This document shows, piece by piece, positions 12,380 to 24,549 of a stretch of 64,000 bases of DNA (position 1 is the stretch's first letter; the number at the start of each line of letters is the position of its first letter). The translations under genes and the position numbers were made by a program. The notes beneath the pieces were generated by a model, which was not told the DNA's origin, did not search any database, and was given only the letters and a program-made list of their open reading frames with translations. The stretch covers positions 10,728,501 to 10,792,500 of the forward strand of contig OY987269.1 in NCBI GenBank assembly GCA_963920665.1. Direction: 5' to 3'. The stretch is from Straminergon stramineum (Eukaryota > Streptophyta > Bryopsida > Hypnales > Calliergonaceae).

Positions 12380-13336
12380 CATTAAGGTAGACAAGCCCAT
12401 TAATTTCTATTTGTTTCCTAATTCAATCATCCTATTTTGGATGCTAGTACCGTCCAAAAAATTATCCAAATCCATTCACTTTTTACAAAAATCACTATGG
12501 TGACTACATGACTTCAATAGAACAATGGCAATACACTTGCAAAAGGGTGGTCATAGAGATTTAGATGGTGGTTTTAGATACACTAGATTTGGAGCTAATG
12601 ATAACACTACATTTAATTTGATGGAATTGGAAGAGTGTATGCATATTGCAGATAGGATCATCTACCTCTTCTTAGCTTGGGTGGATACTTGAACCGTAAC
12701 GATGTTGAGGATGGGTTTTTTTTTCCAATGGGTGACAAAAAAAATCTTCCTATGTAAGACAAAAGTGCAATTGTTAATCCTTGGAATTTTGTGCAAAAAG
12801 GAGAGATCTTACATTGATAGTAGTTTGACCTCCAATGAGTATTTTCGGTTTTTTAAAAGTAGATGATGTTACACAATACCGAAAGGGATGATTTTCCATG
12901 GTCACTAGCCCAACATTTAAGGGTTAAGTACCATTGGATACATGAAAGAGTGGATATAGGTTTCTCATAGGATGTTCATGACTCCACTCTAGGAATGGTT
13001 TTGTAATTTAAGGTCAAATCACTTTAGAAATTCACAAAAATTACAATTTCAATTGAAAAATCATAATTCCATTTAGGTTTGATTTTGAAAAATATGTGCC
13101 CCTCGTGGAGTTGGCCCCAATATATTCAGATTGCTAATTTTTATGGTAATAAGCTTGTCTACCTTTGTTGCATCAACGGCAGCAGCTGGTAGAGAGCTGC
13201 CAACCCCATCACCAACCATCAATGGTCTGGTGAGGGAACATTTTAATTAGACTTTGATACAATGGATTGCCCCAGACAAGCACATCAATCTCAAACTGTT
13301 GTGCAAAAGACCAAACAATAAAATCTAACTAATGAT
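12380..13336. other. Intergenic stretch
   Basis: No gene, RNA or repeat structure recognised. Confidence 0.4.
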
Positions 13337-13340
13337 GTAA

Positions 13341-14009
13341 CCCTAAACCCTAAATCCTCCAAATGCCAAGGTCTTTTTTGAGCTTAGTCGAATTTGCTCT
13401 AAATTGAACAAAAAGCCAACATGTTGATAAGTTTTATCAATTTTTGGTGAACTAGAATTTTACAAATTGAAACTCAACATGTTATAGATCATGTGGGAAA
13501 AGAAATTGACGTAACAATATCATTTATGGATTGAAAGATTATAATGTTTCATCATGTGGGTCTTAAAAGTTGTGAAAGTGATGTGAAGTCTTAAATTTCA
13601 ATCCTTTTTTCACATGTCATTTCCAAAAAAATTGGGCACCAAAAAAATATGATGTTAAAGGGCATAACATGCATAACCCCAATCAATTTACGTCTTCACA
13701 AAATCTACTCTACTAATTTTTTTAAATGAATATCTAATGTGATTTTTCCTCCAAGATTTAGTATATTTGAGGTTCATTTCTAAGAGACCTCAACACTAGA
13801 AAATCAAGATTTGCAATGGACATACTTGCACAAAATCTTGATTAGAAAAATCATAATCATTCATTTTCATAATTAGATTCTTGATGCTAAAACTAGACTT
13901 CAAAAAGAATTTTTTTAAAAGATTTAATCTAAATAGTGACCTTTGTAAGGTTTTATTTAACTTCAAAGTTTTGTCAACACTAGAATTTGATGCCTTGGGC
14001 ATTTAGGGG
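13341..14009. mobile_element. TTAA-flanked CCCCTAAA element, copy 1 (~0.67 kb)
   Basis: The right end reads GCCTTGGGCATTTAGGGG followed by TTAA (14010-14013). The left end is a degraded complement (GTAA then CCCTAAACCCTAAAT...CCAAATGCCAAGG). The interior is clearly homologous to 31621-32260: both contain TTTGCTCTAAATTGAACAAA-like text, GATTGAAAGATTATAATGTT and GATTTTTCCTCCAAGAT. There is no coding capacity. A TTAA target with CCC-starting ends is the hallmark of piggyBac-type elements; assignment is by termini only. Confidence 0.6.
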
Positions 14010-14013
14010 TTAA

Positions 14014-16590
14014 ACTGTTACAATTAGTAATTTCATGGTGTTTTACAGTGAGGGAGGGGTCTTAGTTTCTTTATGCACATCCATGGGTTTGTTTATCAGT
14101 TCTAACCCATTCTTTGCATTAGCCATTCTATGAAATTGTCAAGAACTTGAAGCTGCTGAAGCAATAAAGAACTTTGAGAAAGTATTGTTCTAGTGGATTT
14201 CTATGTTTGAGCTTTGTTCTCACACACTACTAAAATGGCTTCTTAGACGCTACAAGATTACAACAAATCAAAATGAAGTAAGAAATTTGAATGCAGGCTA
14301 ATTAACTTTGGAACTATGTGGGGGTCACCATGGAAATCATCCTTTTTGGGTACAATATGAATCATCTACTTAAAAAAACCCAAGAGCACTCATTGGAGGT
14401 CAAACTACTATGCAAGACCTTCCCTTTCTACGTTAAGAGCCTCGGTGGCTAATTTGGCCAATTTCAAGGTAGGATCTAGAAGAAGAATGCGCAGCAAAGA
14501 GGAGAGTGGCCGATTCTGCCACCGAATCGGTAAGGGTGGCTCAATTCCAGAGCTCCCTTCGCTTTCCCTCGGCTCTTAATGCTATAGAATGCACCAGTGC
14601 ATGCACATTTTGCATGGGAGCTCGTCCAAGAGCTGGCCCTACCGGGCTCGCTCCCATGTAGAATGCGCCTACACTGGCGCATTCTCTAGTACATAAAATT
14701 CCATAGATGAACAATTGCACTTCTGTCTTACATAGAAGGATTCTCTGGCATTCGATGGACACTTTCGATCCTCACTGTGGTTCCATGGTAATGGTGAAAA
14801 CCTCCAGCAAGATGACGATACTATACAAGCACTATGTGATCATGGACAAATCTGCCACTTCATACTGTAGGGTCTTGACAACGTAACTGCAATACACAAG
14901 AAAGATAAATGGAAAATGGAAGAATTAAAACAAAGCACATGGATATTGTAATACATAGAAATTCATGGTTCTACAAATGGAGAGCAATCTGAGATCAAAA
15001 GAGAAGAACAAGTAATAAGCTTGCTACTTGGTGTCTCAAAGAAATGGAACAGAGCTGGAAACTAAAGACCAGAGAAAAAACAAACAATTGGAAAACTGCG
15101 GAAAGCCCAAAGAACGGTGAATTTCAACAGCAATGCCACATTTAGGGTTTCCAAGTGGTATCGCAGGAGCAATTCCATGTGTCCTTCACTCGCCTGCTTC
15201 CCACACTGTATTTCTTTTGGTTTTCTTCATAAGCAAATTTTTACTTGAGTCTTTCCTGATTGGGGAGGTAGCTACCTTTACACAAGAAAAAAAAATGGAA
15301 AAACTGTCAAAAATATTTCCAAGACATATGAGGTTGGTCAAATTTTGGATGAAGTAGATAATTTTGGAGAATTTTATGGATGAAAATATTTAAGTAATGT
15401 ATGATTTTCTGGAATTGCATGGATTCAAAGGTGTGTGTTGTGATACCAACGAGAAAATCAAATATAAGGAAATTTTTGTTGAGCTGGTGGACTGAAATGG
15501 TCAATTGCTGTGACTCTTCTAGAAGTAATACACCAAATACACCAATCATATAGTATTAACCCCTAAATGCGTCGACATCCATTTTCTAGATGATGAACAG
15601 ATTGAAACTTCAACTTCATCCTCCTAACTACTTAGATGAAAGTTACTTTAATTTGTGAAGATACATTATCAAGTTGTTGTCCTATCTAAAGGTACGTTCC
15701 CACTTGGCCTTACGAAGGTATTAAGTTAGCTGTAAATCATTGTGCGTTCTCACTTGACTACTCCACTATCTACTGAACCTACTTGGCAGCTGAGGTAGCA
15801 TTGACTTGAGAGCACTCTTACGACCATTTAACACATCTGTGTCGTTGGCCCACCACAACAACAATAGTTCATAATAACAATGTAAAAATCTTTTGGAAAT
15901 GAAGATTCCATGTACTGACGACCGCTCTTATCAATATGCCCGGTCAAGGGCCCATTACATAAGAACGTTGGCAACCCATGGCCGAAATTAGCGGGGACCC
16001 AAGTAGGAAAAATCAGAAGGTCCAATATTTTTCGATTCTCGCCGTCAAAAGATTTGTAAGGCTTTATTGAAGTGAGTGTAGGAGGTTGTGTGGGTAATCT
16101 CTTTATACAAGTGGGGTGATAGGAAGTAAAACAATCCAAGTGGGATATGTAAATTAGGATTAGTAGATGCTCAACCACTCACACCTAATTAAGTTAAATC
16201 TATGAATTGTGTTTAATATAGAACTTCAGACCTTGTTTAGGCATAGTAGAATAACTTTTTCCAAGAAATTTTGAACTAAGAAAAGTTTGGAAATCAAGTT
16301 AACTTTCATCTCCAAAAATTCGTTTGAGATTCCGATCCTCCAATCAAAAGTTAGGGACAAAATTCAATGAGGGGTTGGAAAAAAACATTTTCTTTAACTT
16401 TGTGCAACTAGAAGTGAAATACTTTTTTTTTTTTTTAAAAACTGGAGTTTAGGCCAAGAGAGAATCTAAGAACAAATGGTGGAAAGATGAGGGCAGAGCC
16501 TTGGAGAAATTGACAAATGGGAGAGAGGGGAAGCAACACTACTAAACTTACAAAAAAGACCCACTACTAGGTGTCTTCAAATTCCACAAG
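14014..16590. other. Intergenic stretch
   Basis: No gene accepted. It holds a hairpin at 14586-14685 (separate entry) and a lone TTAACCCCTAAATGCG at 15556 whose partner end was not found. A 116-codon minus-strand frame (16178-15828) has no recognisable motif, and there is a poly-T run near 16424. Confidence 0.4.
14586..14685. repeat. 100-bp foldback hairpin
   Basis: Two 36-base arms beginning AGAATGC are complementary at about 30 of 36 positions. They enclose a ~28-base loop that is itself partly palindromic. The length and imperfect pairing resemble a plant pre-miRNA or a small foldback element; nothing in the sequence decides between them. Confidence 0.5.
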
Positions 16591-16599
16591 ATGTGTCTA

Positions 16600-17135
16600 C
16601 CCTGATGAGAGCCAAAGAATGGGGTCCTAAGCTAGGTGTTATTGAACTTCCGGAGGAACTTGGATGCCTTCATTGGGATACGATCACAAAGACGGGAAGT
16701 TTTGAGCCATGATGTCCTTTCGTAGTCCAACGTCACTTCCCAAAGGAGATGTTTAAGCTTGGCCTAGGCCTAGGTCTCCTGACTAAAAACCTTCGTGTTC
16801 CTAGCTAACCAATACAACCACACTATCGACACCCTCAACAAGGACCAAATCGTGGAGCCTCTCTACAACTTCTTGGGGAGTTTGGACCCGAGTAGGCATT
16901 GCTGCTAGGTCAAGTGTGTCCATCTTCCTGGCTTCTCCGAGATTTCTTGTGAGTGATACAGGATTGTGAGTACAAACTTCCATGCTTGTTGGGACATCTC
17001 GCATTCAATAAATTTGTGCAATATGGTCTCTTCCAAGTGTAACTCGTAGCAAACACAAGACACGTTAATGCCTGGGTAGGGTGTACCAAAAGAGCCATGT
17101 TCTGTCTCCCCTAAAAAAGCATGAGTTACCCACAT
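16600..17135 (-). pseudogene. 3' end of a LINE (non-LTR) reverse transcriptase ORF, zf-RVT region
   Basis: The minus-strand translation contains CVCYELHLEETILHKFIEC followed by EMSQQAWKF. This matches the zinc-binding reverse transcriptase tail (zf-RVT: C-x-C, EET-x2-H-x2-x-x-C, then an aromatic 'AW'). About 45 residues later in the same frame comes TIWSLLRVSIVWLYWLARNT, then KVFSQET and KLKHLLWEVTLDY, typical of the region after zf-RVT in plant L1-like elements (W-x-L-LRG-x-x-x-W-x-x-W-x-RN-x-x-VF). At least four in-frame TAG codons show decay. The polymerase itself is absent, consistent with 5' truncation or later loss. Confidence 0.65.
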
Positions 17136-17339
17136 TGGAGGTTGGATTACCCACAGTGGAGGCTAGGTCACCCGTAGTGGAGGCCAGGTCACTCGTGCTC
17201 CAAGGTACCTTCATTCATTCGAGGAGCCATTGGAACTCACACTACAACACTCTTAGGGTTGACAGGACGTCCGGACGTCCAATGTCCTCGAATGCGACCC
17301 CCCGGGATGTCGTGTGACATTCAGTTTTTGGGTTTTTAC

Positions 17340-17507
17340 CCTGAGGGTAATTCTTTTATTCCGTTTGCATTGCTGTCTGCCCGCCAGCTTGTCCGTGATT
17401 TGTCCGCCATTTGCGTAGCCTATCCGCAAATCATGAAGACTGTCTGGCAATCGATCAGTCCATCCGGCTCCCCATTCGTGAATCCAATGGCTCGTCTGCC
17501 CAACCGT
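17340..17507. repeat. TCCGCC-rich island, left half (split by E1)
   Basis: A stretch rich in GTCCG/TCCGCC/GCCCGCC words lies against the left end of E1. The same style resumes at 31441-31600 on the other side (GACCGCCTTGTCCGTCCGTG). The CACTA element therefore inserted into such an island. Similar islands occur at 32461-33020, 35750-36055, 39600-39850 and 52530-52600. Confidence 0.5.
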
Positions 17508-19080
17508 CACTAGAAGAAAACACGCAGTCGCCCGACTGCGAAATTTAGACACTCAGACGTCGGATCCGACATCAGGCATGTTGACATAGATGTCTAATCA
17601 CATCGCGTCTGCAAAAACAGGGTTTTGACATCCAAGAATTAGCATGGACAGCGGCATGCTAAGCACCGGACATCCAAAAAAACACTGGTCAATGGGTGCC
17701 AGAACTCTGCCATGTAGCTACAAATTTGGTGCCACGTGAGCACGGGCAGCCAGGTTGGCAATTTTCTCATCCATCCAATTTTGGTGATGTGGCATTTGAT
17801 GTGTACATTGACTGGGGAGTCAACAGTAGGTGACGTGGCATCTTCGAATGCTGACGTGGACAATTTTGGTGCGCGGAGAAGCCTCTTCTGGAGCTTTCTA
17901 CATACGTCTGGAAGATGTCTTTCCAGACATCAAAATGTCTAACACGATGTTGTCCTAGACACAACTATGTTAACGACAATGTTTATGCGGAACATGCACT
18001 GCTGGTAAGCACGTCGATTCTAATGCCATTTGTGTCATCTGAGGCTTTCACAGTGGGGAATTTGACATGGTTAAGGACATGTTCATGCTATTTTCTACTA
18101 GATATGTGGCGCGTTGGATGTCAACATTCACATGTACAACATTTTTACAAGTAACAAATCATTGTAGACAACATGTGCATGCTTCGTACCAACGTCCTTG
18201 AAGATTGGGTTTGAGCATGGGATGTTTGAAATGACACTAACTAGTTAGGCAATTGACAAGCACAAGTCTGTGTAGACAATGTTCAGGATGTGTATAGGGC
18301 TATGTTTAATGACATGCATGCATAGCTTTTGATGCTTCCACGTTTAGGGCAAGCTTAGATGTGATAGCAATGTGCACTGTGAGACGTGAATGAAGACATG
18401 TTGTAGACTTCACAGACATTGACACTGAATTGAAGGGGTCTAGGATTATATCCTACCTAACAACATGGTGCATTCCTATGTGCGCTTGTAGACACATGTT
18501 TAGACATCAAAACAATGTGGTGCAACATTGCAATGATCATGAGGACATTGAACATTAGACATTGTGCCCACATTTGAAGAGACCTAAACAACGCTCTGGC
18601 ATGGCACGTATTTACCAAAATTGGTTTTACACTATATCAATGAATGACATTGCATAGCAAGAGAGCTTAGCACAATCACAATACTTGAAATACATGCACC
18701 ACTCAATGGTCCTTTAGGCAAACAAAAAATACATGCACCACCTTTAGGCAAATAAAAAATATCATATTCATATACTGGTAAAGTGTTGCAAGGAAAAAAA
18801 ATCTCCATGAGGAGAACAAAGCTTTTGTAAAAGGGAATATAGCACAACATGCCCCACAAAAATATGATAGACACTAAACCCGTTAAGATAATCATAAAAT
18901 AGTGCCACCAAGAAGTTCTCACAATGTTGCGTGAAGCGTCCTCTATGTCTAAGCAAACATCTGAGTGTTGAAGGCGAGGTCTCCATGGACAGAAGGAGTC
19001 CTGCAAACAAACGCTCGACGTTAGTAACAATGGACAAACAGACAACTGAAGGCCTACCAGCCACATATCCATGCTTTTGA
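17508..19080. promoter_or_regulatory. Left TIR and subterminal repeat region of E1
   Basis: About 1.5 kb follow the TIR without coding sequence, dense in short words such as AGATGTCT, GACATC and ACGTC in both orientations. In En/Spm-type elements such subterminal motifs bind the TnpA-type protein to bring the ends together. The region is conserved, inverted, in E2 (44273-45798). Confidence 0.7.
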
Positions 19081-19104
19081 GAGAATCAAAACACACCTCA
19101 ATGG

Positions 19105-21743
19105 TCATTTCTTCCGTGATGCTTCTCCTTTTCGGGGCTACCCCCCTCCTGTAGGGGGATTGGGTTTGGGCACTTGCTGCATGGTTCCCTTCGTAGCCTT
19201 CACAATGGTGACCACTTCTGTTGGCTTTGGTGTTGGCTTCAAGGTCCTTGTCACTCGATTGATGCGAGACGAAGATCCCTTAGATGGAAGATTTTCAACC
19301 TGATTGCACATAATACCACCGTACATACTATTAGAACTAAATGATAAAACACTATAATAAGAGAGAGATACAGAATGTCCAATACAATGTCTAAAACAAC
19401 ACACCAATGTCTACCTCCCATCTATGTTCTTGTCAAAACCAACATGAGAAATACCTCTCGAGGGTTGGATTGCTCTGCCAAGGCAATAGGAGTACCCTCT
19501 CCCTCGCCGGATGCAGGCTGAGCCACTATGGCATATGGATCCGCAAGGACGTCCACGGGAGCGCTCACCGCGTTATCAACAAGCGTTGCAGGGGGGTTAA
19601 GGGCCACTCCGTCAAGGCCGGGAGTGGTATCCACAGCAGCATCAACCTCACTCTGTTCGGGATCAATGTCTCCTGCGTTGTCCGAGGGATGGTCCATCAA
19701 GTAGTCAACCTCAGGCTCCGCGTCCTCATCTGCATCCACGCCAACGTCTGCACCAACTTCACCAGCTTGCACAACATTGGTTCTATCTCCATCAACGTCA
19801 CTTGCAGCAGTGTTGTGACTGTCAAAGACTTGGGGAATATCGGTGCAGACGTTGCCCTTCAAGAGTGCTAGGCCTGCGGGCGTTGATGCAAGCATCTGAT
19901 GCTGTACACTGTCACGGCCAAAGGATTGCACAAGCAAACGGATCAAGTTAGTCATCTCAGCAAGACGATCTCCAATCTCTGATGTTGCTGCACGCACTTC
20001 CTCGATGTCCTGGGGGGATGCATATCGGATGTTTGCATTGCGGAGCTCTTTTTCACGCCGGGCAAACTCTTCTTCGGTGGCACGCTGAAGCTCATCATCC
20101 TGGGGTATGCGTCCCAGTTTCAGAGTCTGCCAATTATACATCACAAGCTCATTGTTAGTCTAAAGAAACAGTAAAGAAAACATAAGATGCACATGTAGAC
20201 ATCGGTGAGGAAATAAATAGGAGGCCACTTGTCAACACCCATGCTTATACATGCATCATAGCAACATGAACTAATGTTGGTAAGGACAACAAATTTAGCA
20301 TAGAAACATTGAAACAACACTTAGAGTGAAGCACATGTTACCAACTCCCCCATCAGACGCTTCTCTATGGACCTCATCTGGGTTTCCTTGTTGTTCTTAG
20401 ACTTTGAAACTGCACGCATCTGCATTGACTTCTCTTGAGCCTTTGCTGATCTACGCTTTGCTCTGAGCATTTCCCAAACCGAGGGGTCCAAGCCCACGGG
20501 CATAGGCAAATCAAGGTCAATGAGCCTCATGAGGTTGTGGCGTACATTGATCAAAGTCTTCGTCATAAACTGAGCATACCAGCCTGGGTTGATCTTAAGA
20601 CCACCTTTAACAGTCCAGTCTAGTGGGGCAACAAAATCAAGTGAACTTAGAGTCCAAAGTACTGAGTCATATGATAAATTGACATCTTCCGCAACACTGA
20701 AACGTCCGAGACAACATGTGGACGTCTGTTGCACCAACACCAAAACGCAAACCATTACAACAACTCCAATGTCAATTAATACTTGCTGCCACGCGTTCAA
20801 AGAACCGCATCTTGTCCTTCATTGGCTGGTCGCCCCACCCATATGCCGGGTGGAGATCCTTTGCAAATGACTTCACGTCATTTGCAAGATATTCAGCGGC
20901 TTTTCCGTAAGGATTGCCACGTCGGTCCACCTTCACTACTTGCTTATCCACCTTTGCAGTGTCCTCCTTCTTCATGGTCCGTTTCACACGATTTGAGGGT
21001 GGAGTTGGAGTTGGAGTTCGCTCCTTTTCCAACATTAGTGTGTCGGAATCATCGTCTGAGGATGAAGATGAATCCCCTTCCTCGTACATTTGCCTGTGCC
21101 ATGAAGACCACAAAGTCAAACCAAGAACATCTCTACTGCATAAAGACATACGACATCTTCATCAATGTCTAGAACAATGTCTACATCAACGTCTCATGAC
21201 AAAGCTGGTGCTGGAATCAATGTCTACTAGCAAAATTACGTTGAAGTGAGACTCACTTGACAACACCTCAATCAGGTGAATGGACTTCACATGGACTCAC
21301 GGTGTCATGCTACTACAGGCAAGCATTCTCTAAGAAAAGCTGAAATTGGAAACAAAGGGACAAAATGAAAGCACAAACTTGGATTTTGAGGGATCATCCG
21401 AGTCATCGCTGGAACCCTCATACTCCACTTCATCTTCTGGGTTAGACTCCTCCACCTCCTCTTGTGCCATGCGCGCTCAACGCTTCTTCAATGGTGGACT
21501 CCTCGCAGCAACCTTCCCCTTCCCCTTCTCTTGTTGGCGGCTTGTCACTTGCCACTTGTCATTGCCATTCTTGGAGCGCTTCTCCGGGGACGAAAGATTC
21601 TGGACCACTTGACGTGGCCTAGCATCTGATGAAATTCCACGGCCACGTTGTGACTCTAGTCCACGCTTCATTGGCAATTTCAAACGATTTGGTGCCATTC
21701 TTGGTTGTGATGAAGGCCACTTCACAAAATCTTCACCTGCTAC
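19105..21743 (-). pseudogene. TnpA-like second CACTA gene, multi-exon, decayed
   Basis: Minus-strand exons with good GT/AG borders are about 21743-21377, 21093-20783, about 20620-20342, 20126-19455 and 19300-19105. In order they encode a basic segment (KRSKNGNDKWQVTSRQQ), an acidic-serine stretch (EEGDSSSSSDDDSD), KVDRRGNPYGKAAEYLANDV, then GGLKINPGWYAQF and VWEMLRAKRRSAKAQEKS, then a helical part (DELQRATEEEFARREKEL) with an acidic tail, ending ASRKK. The RRG...W...RAKRRSAKAQEK...NK pattern resembles Transposase_24/TnpA proteins, which bind subterminal repeats. Stops include a TGA after SPPLKKR and a TAG in GGG*P, where E2 reads Gln. Exon joins are my inference. Confidence 0.6.
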
Positions 21744-21954
21744 CTGGAACAAACATGCCAGGAAAAACACCAAACGGGATCATTGTGACACTTCCTAAAC
21801 ATCACCTATGGCGCCCGAAGCTAAACATGCAGCACTTCACATGACTGAGACGTCTATTACAACATCAATCTCAACATCTAGACATCGTTCTAGGGTTCAT
21901 TCACGTGACCTTCATATACTTCAAGATATCGAAAAGGATTTCAATTCAAAAACT

Positions 21955-22610
21955 CGCAGAGACAAGGCAACAAGAAGACGAAAAAAAGTTCACAAATGAA
22001 AACAAAAATCTCAGCTCCAACTCCAGTCAAGAGGGTGTCGACATGGCAGCAGGGTCAACGCTTGGACCAATGTCCAAAACATCGTTGAGACATCCGTTCA
22101 AACGTCTAGGAAAACACTCTGCGGTCGTGACCAACCTCGAGGGTTGGATTTCCACCATCACCCAGGCGTCCCCAAAAATCATTGTAAAGCTGGATTTGAT
22201 GAGGAAAAACACTCGCGGAGACAAGGCAACAAGAAGACAAAAAAAAGTTCACAAATGACGACGTCAATCTCAGCTCCAGCTCTAGTCAAGAGTTGTTGTG
22301 GACTAAAACTGGAGGGTAAGAAAAACACTCGCGGAGACAAGGCAACAAGAAGACGAAAAAAAGTTCACAAATGAAAACAAAAATCTCAGCACCAGCTCCA
22401 GTCAAGAGGGTGTCGACTAGGGTTTAGGGTCACCGCTCCGACCAATGTCCACAACAACGTTCAGACATCAGTTCAGATGTCTAAGACAACAGTCGACGGT
22501 CGTGACCAACCTTGAGGGTTGGATTTCCACCATCACCCAGGCGTCCCCAAAAATCACTGTAAAATTGGATTTGATGAGGAAAACACTCGCGGAAGACAAG
22601 GCAACAAGAA
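21955..22610. repeat. Irregular tandem repeat upstream of the TnpA-like gene
   Basis: GAGACAAGGCAACAAGAAGA followed by CGAAAAAAAGTTCACAAATG starts at about 21959, 22217 and 22334, with a fourth partial start at 22594. The intervals are about 258, 117 and 260 bp: a long unit (with GAGGGTTGGATTTCCACCAT) alternates with a shorter deleted one. Confidence 0.7.
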
Positions 22611-22639
22611 AAATTACACACCTCCCGCCGTGACGCTCA

Positions 22640-23280
22640 CACCCTTGTGCTCCTCCTAGTGACCTTCACACCCTTGCCGCGACCCACGGTACGCAACCCG
22701 CAACCTCGATCACTCCACCACAATGTGGAAACTACGCTGCCTCGCCCATCACCCAAGGCTCTTCCGAATTGCAAAGGCTCCTCCGAATTGCAAAGCTAGA
22801 CAAAATTCGAGAACACAGAAGCAACAAGCAAGCACACTGCGAAAAAAGAGAAAACACTATGGTGTTGCCGAAGATATCTAAAATGAGTATTGTAAAACGC
22901 TAATGGATGGGGATGGATGAACGCCAAGCCGCCAAAGGAGATGAACATCATAATTACCAATTGCACCCACCGTGATTGATGCCCATCAAGTAAAAAATTC
23001 AAATTCCGCCGTCGCGTGGGAGGGACCGACAACGGCGGAGGTGCAGGCAGGCTGCGGGAGCGGAAGAGAGCCGGCTGTGGGAGCGACCGGCGCTGCAAGC
23101 ACCTCGCACCGGCGGGAGGCGCTGCACGCACCAACGGGAGGGCTGCGGCGGGAGGGCTGAGCACCGGCGGCCAAGGCGCAAGGCCCACTGGGCTTTACTC
23201 CCCTAAAAGCATGGATGTCCAAGAACAAGGCCAAGGCGCCAAACCCTAAAACCTCACTTGTCCCTCTCGTGATCCCTGTG
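22640..23280. other. GC-rich block within E1
   Basis: At about 22990-23190 the sequence is GC-rich with CpG and GGCGGAGG/GGAGGGCTG words. This gives shadow frames on both strands but no domain. By position it would lie in an intron or the promoter of the minus-strand TnpA-like gene, or it may be captured host DNA. No counterpart was found in E2. Confidence 0.4.
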
Positions 23281-23304
23281 CATTCTCTCCTCAGGCAATC
23301 ACTC

Positions 23305-23667
23305 TCAACCTCTGTCTAAAACCCCAAAGCCATAGTGTCCAAACAGTGAAGGTGTGTGGTAAAGAGAGTTGGTTACCTTCTTCTTCTTCGGAATTCGTTG
23401 CAGGGGTGTTGCAATTTCATTGACCAACTCACTTGGATTGTGTAGGCGACTACTTCTACAGAGTTTTTGGGTGGATGCGGTGGGCGCCTCAACTGCCTCC
23501 ATTGTTGAGGTGAGTGATGCGGTCACAACCCCCTCCAAAAAGTTCTTGAAAATGCTGAGACCTGCATTATCCCTGTCAAGATCATGATCTCCTTCTGCTA
23601 AAGCTCCTTCTCCACTTGGAAACGCAAGACAACTATGTGCACCTGAGTGAAGTGTCATGTTGCACAC
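23305..23667 (-). CDS. Small ORF of E1, conserved in E2 (possible 5' exon of the TnpA-like gene)
   Basis: A 120-codon frame starts MCNMTLHSGAHSCLAFPSGE and includes STMEAVEAPTASTQKLCRSS followed by RLHNPSELVNEI and a PKKKK basic patch. The homologous E2 frame (42221-42466) keeps the first ~80 residues with mostly conservative changes, so it was once translated. It lies upstream of, and on the same strand as, the TnpA-like exons, which makes a 5' exon the simplest reading. No known domain is visible. An independent small protein is also possible. Confidence 0.45.
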   Translation of the reverse strand: MCNMTLHSGAHSCLAFPSGEGALAEGDHDLDRDNAGLSIFKNFLEGVVTASLTSTMEAVEAPTASTQKLCRSSRLHNPSELVNEIATPLQRIPKKKKVTNSLYHTPSLFGHYGFGVLDRG

Positions 23668-23959
23668 AAAAAATTGCTCTCAATTCCAAAGCTAAAGTTC
23701 TGAACAGTCTGCAAAAGATGCGTTAGGGTTCCAGGCGACAGGCAAAAGCAGGCATCCACCTTTTTAGGGTTCCGTAGTCACGATTGTTGACTGTTGCTAG
23801 AATGAAGATCTGTGGCATCACGATGTTGTATACAACATCATAACGTCCATTCCAATGTCTTGTAAGACATCTAAGAGCCCCAGGTGGCACGCCTTTTTAA
23901 ACCATTTTTGTCAAAATAGATGACAACAGCAGTAGTATAATATAATTTAAAAATCTTGG

Positions 23960-24540
23960 AGGCCTGTCCATGTTTCCATATTTTTTTTTATGAGGATGCT
24001 TGGAGGCCTACACATGTTTGCACATTTGAGTTTTTAATAGGAGGCTTGGAGGCTTGCAAATTTTTTTCATGAGATTACTTGAAAACAGTAGAGACATTTC
24101 AGATGTTACGCATGTTTCCATATTTTTAGTTCAAATGAACATTGTCAATTTGGACACTTTCAATCAATCTGAGATGTGTTAGTTTGGACATTTTTGGTCC
24201 ATTCTTTGTCATTTTAGACATTTGTTTTTGAATGTGGACATAATTAGTGTATGTGGACCTATGAATTTGGACCCTTTTATCTTCTTTTGTTATTTCCTAA
24301 GACGGATTTGGGATACTACAGATGTGCTCATGTTTGTTTTCTTGAGTGGGATGGATGTTCCTCCTTTTGGGGTTATTGAATGCTTGGAGGCCTACACATG
24401 TTTTCACATTTTTTTGGATTTGGGTGCAGAAGATGTCTCCATTTCTTTTCTAAGTGGGCTTTAAGGGCCTACAAATTTTTTCATAGAGGGGCATTAGGAA
24501 ATTGAAAGCATTTACAGCGCCGGAGATGCTTCCATATTTT
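23960..24540. repeat. Degenerate GGAGGCCT repeats (few copies)
   Basis: GCTTGGAGGCCTACACATGT-type units separated by T-rich stretches occur about three times at 23960-24060 and again near 24380. The inverted counterpart in E2 (41570-41940) has expanded to eight or more units. Confidence 0.65.
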
Positions 24541-24549
24541 TTATTGAAA

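Noticed and set aside
15150..15175. TGGTATCGCAGGAGC resembling a tRNA-Met primer binding site (TGGTATCAGAGC)
   Set aside because: No LTR end directly upstream, no polypurine tract or coding domain downstream, and the match is imperfect.
18632..19108. 158-codon frame with hydrophobic segments near the left end of E1, partly repeated in E2
   Set aside because: It lies in the subterminal repeat region. The E2 version is similar only because the DNA is homologous, and overlapping frames are equally open.
22796..23249. Ala/Pro/Arg-rich frames of 77-130 codons on both strands in E1
   Set aside because: GC-rich block gives open frames in several phases at once, and no part is conserved in E2.
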